From positions 1 to 14,924 of the forward strand of contig CABQAC010000019.1 in the NCBI GenBank assembly GCA_902462035.1: a stretch of DNA of 14,924 bases, read 5' to 3'. This stretch comes from an uncultured Eubacteriales bacterium (GTDB lineage Bacteria > Bacillota > Clostridia > Oscillospirales > Acutalibacteraceae). A program made the position numbers and the translations under genes. Below the pieces are notes generated by a model. The model was not told where the DNA came from. It ran no database searches and worked only from the letters and a program-made list of their open reading frames with translations. The stretch's first letter is position 1. Every line of letters begins with the position of its first letter. Of the stretch, positions 1-5,561 are shown piece after piece.

Positions 1-2064
1 AAAGCCGAAGCGCTTAGGAATGGCCTGCCCGCGTTGCAGGAACTTTTGGCTAAGACGGAACAAGAAAAGAGCGGCATCATACGGGGGATGGCGGAAACCC
101 AGGGGCGCCTGGAACGGGCGCGGCGGCTGGAAGCGCTAAAAGGCGAGCGGGAATCGCTGGCTAAAAAAAGCAGAATTCTTTTGCAGGCGTTTAACCGTGC
201 GGAGCGGACGCTTGCCGAAGCGGAAGAAGCGCTTCGATTGGCGGAAGACGGGCTTGCTTCCCTGCGGGATCAGGCAAACAGCCTGCCGAATACCCAAGCG
301 TCACTGCGGCGGTGCAAGGAAATTCGGGAGGAATACAACAGTTTGGATGCCAGCGAAAAAAGCGCGGCCGAGACCGCGCGTCTGGCGGCGGAGCGGGAAG
401 AACAGGATAAAGGGTACCGCGTCCGCCTTGCGGTTTATCGGGAAAAGCTGGCCGAGGCGGAGCAGCGGGAAAGGATGCACGATGCGGCCGCGCTGGCAAA
501 CGGTTTGCAGGAAGGCTTGCCCTGCCCGGTGTGCGGCGCGGTCCACCATCCGGTTTTGGCGCAGCCGCCGGAAGGGGTCAGCAGTCCCGAGCAGATCCGG
601 CTGCTTCGGCAGCAGCTGGAAAAGGTGGAACAGCTGGCCTTGCGTTCGGCTCAGGAATGGTATCAGGCCAAAAGCATGGCCGAAAGCGCCGCTTCTTTGC
701 TGCAAACAGTGAAAGACCGCTGTGGCCGGTACGGCGTGGGCAGGGAAGAAAATCAGCGCGCCTTGACCGCGCTGGAAGATGCCGAAGCGCGGCAAAAGAG
801 AGCGACAGAACAGTTGCCGCATGCGGAAAAAAAGGTAAGGGAATGCCAGGTCCGGCGCGAGGAAGCGGCGGCTGACCTGGAACAAGCGCGGGAGCAATCG
901 CAGCGTGCCAATCTGGAAATGGGCGTACTGGCGGGAAAACTGGACGCAACGGCCGGGGAATCGGCGGAAGGAGAGTCTGCCGCCGCCCAGCAAAAAGCGC
1001 TGGAAATCCAGCGGGAACAGCTCCAACAGCTGGAAACGTCGCTTCGGCGGCAACGGGAAATGATCCGGCGCACCGAGTCGGACGCGGTGCAAGGGGCGGA
1101 GCGCCTTGCTGCCGCCCAGAAAGCCCGGCACGCGGCGGAGGCGGCAAGCGCCGAAGCGCTGCAAGCCTTTGAGCGCGAGGCCCTTGCACGGGCGCTGTCC
1201 CCCCTGACGGATTTCGCCGCGCCGCCGCCAGCGCGGGAGACGGTTGACGCGTGGGAGGAGGAACTGCGCCAATACCAGATTGCGCTGCGGACCAGGCGGG
1301 AACAATGCGTACAGCTGGAGGGCGCGGCAGAGGAAAAAGAAAAAAAAGACCTGCCCGCCGCCGCGCAGCGTTACCAGGACTGCCGGGCGGAAAAAACCGC
1401 CGCGGATGAAGCGCTGGGCGCGGCGCGCACCCTTCTGGAGCGGCTGGAAAACGCTTGGAACCGTATGGAGCAAATGGACCGGAACTTTGCGGCCAGAGAA
1501 GAGGAAACGCGGCGGCTGCAAAAGCTGCAGCGGCTGCTCAGCGGCAAAAACGGCGCTAAAACCCCGCTTCATCAGTTCGTGCTGGGTTTAATGCTCGACG
1601 ACATTCTTTTTTCCGCCAACCAGTATCTGGATCAGCTCAGCGGCGGAAGGTACCAGCTGGCCCGGCGCAGCGGCGACATTGCCGGCGGCGGTTACAAGGG
1701 GCTGGAGCTGGAAGCCGTCGACGGGTTCCGCGGCGGAAGCAGGCCGGTGGGGACGTTGTCCGGCGGCGAAATGTTCCTTGCTTCCCTGTCCCTGGCGTTC
1801 GGTTTGGCGGACGCGGTGCAGCGCAATGCCGGGGGCGTGCGCATGGATTCTATTTTTATCGACGAGGGGTTCGGCACATTAGACCGCGAAACCCGGGAAA
1901 CCGTCATGCAGTCCCTGGGGCATATCCGGCAGTCCGGCCGCGTGGTGGGACTCATTTCCCATGTGGAGGAGCTGCAGGAGCTTATTCCTGCCCGTATCGA
2001 GGTTCGGCGGGATGGGGCGGGGGCCAGCGCTTTGGCTGTGGTCTGCCGCGAAGAACCGGTGTAA
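1..2064 (+). CDS. sbcC: Exonuclease subunit SbcC (SMC/Rad50-like ATPase), 5'-truncated by window edge
   Basis: SbcC is the ATPase partner of the SbcD nuclease; the complex cleaves DNA hairpins and processes double-strand ends. The reading frame is open from base 1, so the TTG at 34 is not the real start and the gene begins upstream of the window. The 687 visible residues hold the second part of the family's usual length of about 1,000. They contain long charged coiled coil (Glu/Arg/Lys/Gln/Ala rich), a zinc-hook CPVC at 523-534 followed by GAVHHP, more coiled coil, and then the C-terminal ATPase lobe. That lobe has the ABC signature LSGGE at 1756-1770 and a Walker B/D-loop SIFIDEGFGTLD at about 1849-1884. 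A late histidine in LISHVEEL fits the switch region. The N-terminal Walker A lobe and sbcD are outside the window. The gene ends just before the promoter at 2090. The family call is secure. Confidence 0.95.
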   Translation, partial: KAEALRNGLPALQELLAKTEQEKSGIIRGMAETQGRLERARRLEALKGERESLAKKSRILLQAFNRAERTLAEAEEALRLAEDGLASLRDQANSLPNTQASLRRCKEIREEYNSLDASEKSAAETARLAAEREEQDKGYRVRLAVYREKLAEAEQRERMHDAAALANGLQEGLPCPVCGAVHHPVLAQPPEGVSSPEQIRLLRQQLEKVEQLALRSAQEWYQAKSMAESAASLLQTVKDRCGRYGVGREENQRALTALEDAEARQKRATEQLPHAEKKVRECQVRREEAAADLEQAREQSQRANLEMGVLAGKLDATAGESAEGESAAAQQKALEIQREQLQQLETSLRRQREMIRRTESDAVQGAERLAAAQKARHAAEAASAEALQAFEREALARALSPLTDFAAPPPARETVDAWEEELRQYQIALRTRREQCVQLEGAAEEKEKKDLPAAAQRYQDCRAEKTAADEALGAARTLLERLENAWNRMEQMDRNFAAREEETRRLQKLQRLLSGKNGAKTPLHQFVLGLMLDDILFSANQYLDQLSGGRYQLARRSGDIAGGGYKGLELEAVDGFRGGSRPVGTLSGGEMFLASLSLAFGLADAVQRNAGGVRMDSIFIDEGFGTLDRETRETVMQSLGHIRQSGRVVGLISHVEELQELIPARIEVRRDGAGASALAVVCREEPV

Positions 2065-2089
2065 ATCTGGCGGGGCGGCGTAAAAGTGC

Positions 2090-2118
2090 TTGACAGCGCC
2101 ATCGTTACGGAATATAAT
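2090..2118 (+). promoter_or_regulatory. Consensus sigma-A promoter
   Basis: TTGACA at 2090-2095 and TATAAT at 2113-2118 are separated by exactly 17 bases, a perfect vegetative promoter 26 bases after the sbcC stop codon. Transcription should begin near 2124-2132. It would produce the short leader or small RNA at about 2125-2290 and, by read-through of the terminator, the ABC exporter operon. No other convincing promoter is visible between here and 2323. Confidence 0.85.
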
Positions 2119-2169
2119 TATTTTTCCTTTTATATGGGACAATCAAATCGCAGGGAAGGGGCATTGGGG

Positions 2170-2235
2170 ATGAATCGCTGGAACAAGACGGCAGCAAACA
2201 GGCGGCGTATCCTTGCGTGTTCCGTTCCGGCGTAA
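2170..2235 (+). CDS. Candidate 21-residue leader peptide
   Basis: An ATG at 2170 opens 21 sense codons ending in TAA at 2233-2235. AAGGGG at 2156-2161 lies eight bases upstream and could serve as ribosome binding site. The peptide is basic and ends in NRRRILACSVPA; it has no similarity that I recognise. It lies wholly inside the transcript bounded by the consensus promoter and the terminator, and its stop codon is 20 bases before the terminator stem. The hairpin arms 2176-2184 and 2224-2232 both fall inside it, so ribosome position could change folding. This layout is typical of translation-coupled attenuators, and Arg-X-Arg stretches occur in some macrolide-stalling leader peptides. An ORF this short can also arise by chance in a structured RNA, so translation is unproven. 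Confidence 0.35.
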   Translation: MNRWNKTAANRRRILACSVPA

Positions 2236-2255
2236 AGGGCGACAACATAGCTAGG

Positions 2256-2290
2256 GGGCGCTTCTGACGGAATGCAGAAGCGCCCTTTTT
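2256..2290 (+). terminator. Strong rho-independent terminator upstream of the ABC exporter gene
   Basis: GGGCGCTTCTG (2256-2266) pairs perfectly with CAGAAGCGCCC (2275-2285) around an 8-base loop, followed by TTTTT at 2286-2290. It lies only 32 bases before the chosen exporter start. It therefore either ends a free-standing small RNA or acts as the off-switch of an attenuator. The five G residues at 2254-2258 could instead pair weakly with the 5' end of the transcript (2126-2132, mostly G-U), which is a possible but unconvincing antiterminator. Confidence 0.88.
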
Positions 2291-2322
2291 GCGCTTATTT
2301 CAAGAGAGGGGGAAAACAAGGG

Positions 2323-3237
2323 ATGATCGTGATGGAGGAAGTAAGCAAGGCTTTTCGGGTGGCGCGGCGGAACGCGGGGTTTGGCAATGCGGTCCGCGCG
2401 TTGTTTCACAAGGAGTACGAAACCATCCGCGCTTTGGACCGGGTTTCCTTTGCTGTTGAAGAAGGTGAAATTGTGGGTTATTTAGGCCCCAATGGAGCGG
2501 GAAAAAGCAGTACCATAAAGGTGATGAGCGGCATCCTGACGCCGGACAGCGGCCGCTGTCTAATCAACGGGCGGGTTCCATGGAAAGACCGTGTGAACCA
2601 TGTGGCGGAAATCGGCGTGGTATTCGGCCAGCGTTCCCAGCTGTGGTGGGATGTGCCGGTAGCGGATTCTTTTCAGCTGCTGCGCGATATTTACCGCGTT
2701 CCAGAGCAGGATTTTCGCCAGAATTTAAACCGGCTGGCAGAACTGCTGGATTTGGGCACGATCTTGCAGACCCCGGCGCGCCAGCTTTCCCTGGGCCAGC
2801 GGATGCGGTGCGAAATCGCGGCGTCCCTTCTGCATAATCCTAAAATCTTATTCTTGGACGAGCCCACCATCGGTTTGGATGCGGTATCCAAAATGGCGGT
2901 GCGTTCCTTCATCCGGGAAATCAACCGCGAAAGGGGGGTTACCGTCATTTTGACCACTCACGATATGCAGGACATCGAAGCGCTGGCAAGCCGCATTCTG
3001 CTTATCGGCAAGGGGCATATTTTGCTTGACGGCGGCCTGGACACTTTGACCAAGCGGTACGGCGCGCAAAAAAAGCTGACCGTCGCGTTTTCGGGCGGCG
3101 CATACCAGCCGTTGGAGGGAATGGCCGTGTTGGAACAGGGGCCGGGCAGGCTGACGTTGGCGGTGGATGGAGAACGGCTGCCGGTTCCCCAGGCGGCCTG
3201 GAGATTGCCGACTTGTCGGTGGGCGGCGCCAGCGTAG
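2323..3237 (+). CDS. ABC-2 type exporter ATP-binding protein (COG4586-like), 3' end apparently frameshifted
   Basis: This is the ATPase of an uncharacterised ABC-2 exporter whose two membrane partners follow directly. In the protein starting at the ATG at 2323 there is a Walker A GPNGAGKS (residues 55-62), a Q-loop FGQRSQLWWD (101-110, typical of this subfamily), a signature LSLGQRMR (155-162), a Walker B ILFLDEPTIGLD (175-186) and a switch histidine 213. The start at 2323 is preceded by GAGAGGGGG. The in-frame ATG at 2272 lies inside the terminator loop and is rejected. The frame stops at a TAG at 3235-3237 after an unusual tail. From about 3192, however, the frame one base earlier reads GGLEIADLSVGGASVEEMVV and continues to TAA at 3279-3281, which is the expected subfamily C-terminus. 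The tail therefore looks frameshifted by a small deletion or a sequence error. The catalytic core is intact. The substrate is unknown. Confidence 0.9.
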   Translation: MIVMEEVSKAFRVARRNAGFGNAVRALFHKEYETIRALDRVSFAVEEGEIVGYLGPNGAGKSSTIKVMSGILTPDSGRCLINGRVPWKDRVNHVAEIGVVFGQRSQLWWDVPVADSFQLLRDIYRVPEQDFRQNLNRLAELLDLGTILQTPARQLSLGQRMRCEIAASLLHNPKILFLDEPTIGLDAVSKMAVRSFIREINRERGVTVILTTHDMQDIEALASRILLIGKGHILLDGGLDTLTKRYGAQKKLTVAFSGGAYQPLEGMAVLEQGPGRLTLAVDGERLPVPQAAWRLPTCRWAAPA

Positions 3238-3294
3238 AAGAAATGGTCGTTTCCCTGTACCGGGAATTTCAAATTGCTTAAGGGGGAACGGAAC

Positions 3295-4098
3295 GTGAAA
3301 AAATACGCCACCTTCTTCCGCATCCGCTTTGTCAATGGATTGCAGTACCGGTCGGCGGCCTATGCGGGGATTTGTACCCAGTTTTTTTGGGGACTGATGG
3401 AAATCCTGTTGTTTTCCGCCTTTTACCGCAGCGCGCCGGAATCGTTTCCAATGGAATTTTCCCAGCTTACCGCGTATGTTTGGCTGCAGCAGGCTTTTTT
3501 GGCGCTGTTTATGACCTGGTTTTACGACAACGATATTTTTCAAGCCATCATGGACGGCGGCGTGGCCTATGAACTTTGCAGGCCGCTGGACTTATACCGC
3601 ATGTGGTTCGTCAAGACTGCGGCGGGCCGTATGTCACGGGCGGTGCTCCGGTGCATGCCCATTCTGGCGGTGGCTTTCTTTTTACCGGCCCCTTACGGTC
3701 TGTTGCTGCCGCCCGATATCGGCACGTTTCTGCTGTTCTGCCTGTCGTTGCTTTTGGGCTATTTGGTAGTGGTCGCGTTTTGCATGCTGATATACCTCAG
3801 CGCCTTTTACACGGTTTCGCCGGCGGGCATCCGCATCGTAGCCGCGGCCGGGGTGGAATTCCTGGCGGGAGCCATTATTCCGCTGCCCTTTTTTCCCCAG
3901 GGGGTTCGCCGGGTGCTGGAATTGCTGCCTTTTGCCGCCATGCAGAACGCCCCGCTGCGTATTTACAGCGGGGCGATGGCGGGCGGCGATGCGGTGGCCG
4001 GGGTATTGCTTCAATTTATATGGCTTTGCGCGCTGCTTCTGCTGGGAAAGCTGCTGATGCGCCGGGCTTTGCGCCGGATCGTGGTGCAGGGCGGATAG
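3295..4098 (+). CDS. ABC-2 family exporter permease (COG4587-like, PF06182 type), first subunit
   Basis: A 267-residue integral membrane protein with about six hydrophobic segments, at roughly residues 20-43, 57-77, 110-130, 140-170, 180-202 and 225-250. It is one of two membrane halves that, with the preceding ATPase, would form a complete exporter in the cytoplasmic membrane. GTG at 3295 is chosen as start because AAGGGGG at 3280-3286 sits eight bases upstream; the TTG at 3274 lies before this site. The start is 13 bases after the shifted-frame stop of the ATPase gene (3281), ordinary operon spacing, which supports that longer reading of the ATPase. The family is assigned from the three-gene order and the motif style (cytoplasmic GGVAYELCRPLDLY after the second segment). 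No substrate can be inferred from the sequence. Confidence 0.85.
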   Translation: MKKYATFFRIRFVNGLQYRSAAYAGICTQFFWGLMEILLFSAFYRSAPESFPMEFSQLTAYVWLQQAFLALFMTWFYDNDIFQAIMDGGVAYELCRPLDLYRMWFVKTAAGRMSRAVLRCMPILAVAFFLPAPYGLLLPPDIGTFLLFCLSLLLGYLVVVAFCMLIYLSAFYTVSPAGIRIVAAAGVEFLAGAIIPLPFFPQGVRRVLELLPFAAMQNAPLRIYSGAMAGGDAVAGVLLQFIWLCALLLLGKLLMRRALRRIVVQGG

Positions 4099-4144
4099 GG
4101 AAAAGCCCTTCCGTCCCATTTGCTAGAAAGGAGGAACTGTTTCC

Positions 4145-4921
4145 GTGCGCCTGTATTTGAAATATTTTTCCATTCACCTTCGCTGTGTCATGCAGTATAA
4201 GACCTCGTTTTTCCTAACGCTGTTCGGCCAAATCCTGACCACCTTTACCGCGTTTTTGAGCATCTACTATTTGTTTGACCGCTTCCACGCGGTAGAGGGC
4301 TTTTCGTTTTCCGAGGTTCTGCTCTGCTTTTCGGTGGTGCTGTTCTCCTTTTCCTTTGCCGAATGCTTTGTGCGCGGGTTCGACGCATTCAGCTCCACCA
4401 TTTCCAACGGGGAGTTCGACCGCATCCTGGTCCGTCCCCGGAACGAAGTGTTCCAGGTTTTGGCGTCTAAAATCGATTTTTCCAGGCTTGGAAGGCTGAT
4501 ACAGGCTGTGGCGACCTTGATTTTTGCCATTGCCACCGTGCAGGTGCCATGGACGTTGCTGCGGGTGCTGATGCTATTGTTGATGGTAGCAGGGGGAATT
4601 GTGCTGTTTTCCGCCTTATTTTTGCTGTATGCTGGGCTGTGCTTTTATACCACCGAGGGGTTGGAGGTCATCAATATCTTTACCGACGGCGGCCGGGAAT
4701 TCGGCAGTTACCCCATGTCCATTTACGGCAAGGATATGCTTCGGTTTTACACCTATGTGGTACCCATGGCTTGCGTGCAGTATTATCCGCTGCTTTACTT
4801 GCTGGGCCGCACCGGTTCCGCCTGGAACCTGTTGTTTCCGTTGGCGCCGGCTGTGTTCTTTTTACCCTGCTACCTGTTTTGGCGCGTGGGCGTCCGTCAT
4901 TATAAATCCACCGGTTCGTAA
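4145..4921 (+). CDS. ABC-2 family exporter permease (COG3694-like, PF06182 type), second subunit
   Basis: A 258-residue membrane protein with hydrophobic segments near residues 20-42, 55-77, 115-160, 190-205 and 220-245. The cytoplasmic stretch ISNGEFDRILVRPRNEVFQV after the second segment is characteristic of this subunit and corresponds to GGVAYELCRPLDLY in the first permease, so the two are homologous halves of one exporter. The GTG start at 4145 is preceded by AGAAAGGAGG at 4125-4134, ten bases away. A 46-base gap separates it from the first permease stop. It belongs to the same operon as the ATPase and the downstream acetyltransferase, with no terminator seen in between. The transported compound is unknown. 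Confidence 0.87.
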   Translation: MRLYLKYFSIHLRCVMQYKTSFFLTLFGQILTTFTAFLSIYYLFDRFHAVEGFSFSEVLLCFSVVLFSFSFAECFVRGFDAFSSTISNGEFDRILVRPRNEVFQVLASKIDFSRLGRLIQAVATLIFAIATVQVPWTLLRVLMLLLMVAGGIVLFSALFLLYAGLCFYTTEGLEVINIFTDGGREFGSYPMSIYGKDMLRFYTYVVPMACVQYYPLLYLLGRTGSAWNLLFPLAPAVFFLPCYLFWRVGVRHYKSTGS

Positions 4922-4948
4922 GGGAATATCTGCGGGGGGAATCATAAA

Positions 4949-5503
4949 ATGACCATTCTGGAAACAGAGCGTTTGCTGCTGCGGGAGATGGAGGAATCGG
5001 ATTTCGGCGCGCTGTGCGCGATACTGCAGGACCCGCTGGCAATGACCGCCTATGAACATGCTTTCGCTGAAGACGAGGTTTGGGACTGGCTGCGCCGCCA
5101 GCGGGAACGGTACCGGCAGGACGGTTACGGGCTTTGGGCCGTCGTTCGGAAAGAGACGGGGGAAATGATTGGGCAGTGCGGGATTACCAATCAGCAGGTA
5201 CGGGAACGGACGGTACCGGAAGTGGGCTATTTGTTCCGCCGGTCCTGCTGGCGCCGGGGCTTTGCTACCGAGGCCGCCAAGGCATGCCGTGATTATGCTT
5301 TTTCCCATTTTCACGCTTTGGAGGTGTTTTCCATCATTCGGGATACCAACGCGGCAAGCCAGCGGGTCGCGCTGCGCAACGGGATGACGCTGCGGGATAC
5401 CATCGTCAAGCACTACTGGAATGTGGATATGCCCCATTTGGTCTTTTCCATTCGCCGGGCGGAATGGGAAGCGGATTGTGCGGCGGCCGAATCGTTGCTT
5501 TAA
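4949..5503 (+). CDS. GNAT family N-acetyltransferase (RimJ/RimL type)
   Basis: A 184-residue acetyl-CoA dependent acetyltransferase. It opens with the typical ETERLLLREMEESDF strand-helix. It carries the acetyl-CoA binding motif A region in EVGYLFRRSCWRRGFATEAA (about residues 91-110), where RRGFA represents the Q/R-x-x-G-x-G/A loop, and the later NAASQRVALRNGM segment common in RimJ/RimL-like proteins. The family acetylates protein N-termini, ribosomal proteins or small molecules; the target cannot be read from the sequence. The ATG at 4949 has GCGGGGGG about ten bases upstream and lies 27 bases after the permease stop. It is probably the last gene of the exporter operon, ending 19 bases before the bidirectional terminator. 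Confidence 0.87.
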   Translation: MTILETERLLLREMEESDFGALCAILQDPLAMTAYEHAFAEDEVWDWLRRQRERYRQDGYGLWAVVRKETGEMIGQCGITNQQVRERTVPEVGYLFRRSCWRRGFATEAAKACRDYAFSHFHALEVFSIIRDTNAASQRVALRNGMTLRDTIVKHYWNVDMPHLVFSIRRAEWEADCAAAESLL

Positions 5504-5522
5504 ATGGCAGAATCGTGTCATT

Positions 5523-5560
5523 AAAAAGCCAAGGGATTTGATAAAATCCCTTGGCTTTTT
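5523..5560. terminator. Bidirectional intrinsic terminator between GNAT gene and recG
   Basis: AAAAAGCCAAGGGATTT (5523-5539) pairs perfectly with AAATCCCTTGGCTTTTT (5544-5560) around a four-base loop. The arms give a T-run in either direction, so it can end both the plus-strand exporter operon and the minus-strand fakA-recG operon. It ends one base before the recG stop codon at 5562. Confidence 0.92.
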
Positions 5561-5561
5561 A

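Larger units (their letters stand above)
2125..2290 (+). ncRNA. Unidentified terminated leader or small RNA upstream of the ABC exporter operon
   Basis: This is the span from the predicted start of the consensus promoter to the T-run of the intrinsic terminator, about 165 bases. It matches no riboswitch or RNA family that I recognise by eye; conserved cores of T-box, TPP, FMN, SAM, cobalamin, glycine and c-di-GMP were looked for and not seen. It can form a nested irregular hairpin: 2133-2136 with 2246-2249, 2148-2151 with 2239-2242, 2176-2184 (CGCTGGAAC) with 2224-2232 (GTTCCGGCG), and 2194-2197 with 2213-2216. This leaves an uneven central bubble at 2152-2175 and 2233-2238. It also contains a 21-codon ORF with a plausible ribosome binding site. 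It may be a cis-acting attenuator for the exporter or a separate small RNA with a 6S-like shape. The exact 5' end is a guess. Confidence 0.5.

Noticed and set aside
34..36. TTG as the start of sbcC
   Set aside because: The frame is open from base 1 and the product lacks the N-terminal ATPase lobe, so the gene simply enters from the left.
301..1572. Long open frame antisense to sbcC, and similar frames opposite recG (6090-7463) and rny (10793-11704)
   Set aside because: They are codon-bias shadows in GC-rich genes: no ribosome sites, no recognisable domains, and full overlap with well-supported genes.
2272..2322. Upstream ATG extending the exporter ATPase by 17 residues
   Set aside because: The ATG lies in the loop of a perfect intrinsic terminator and the extension does not resemble the family; the ATG at 2323 has a good ribosome binding site.
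3184..3195. Programmed -1 frameshift site in the exporter ATPase gene
   Set aside because: No X-XXY-YYZ slippery heptamer in the zero frame and no obvious downstream pseudoknot; an indel is simpler.
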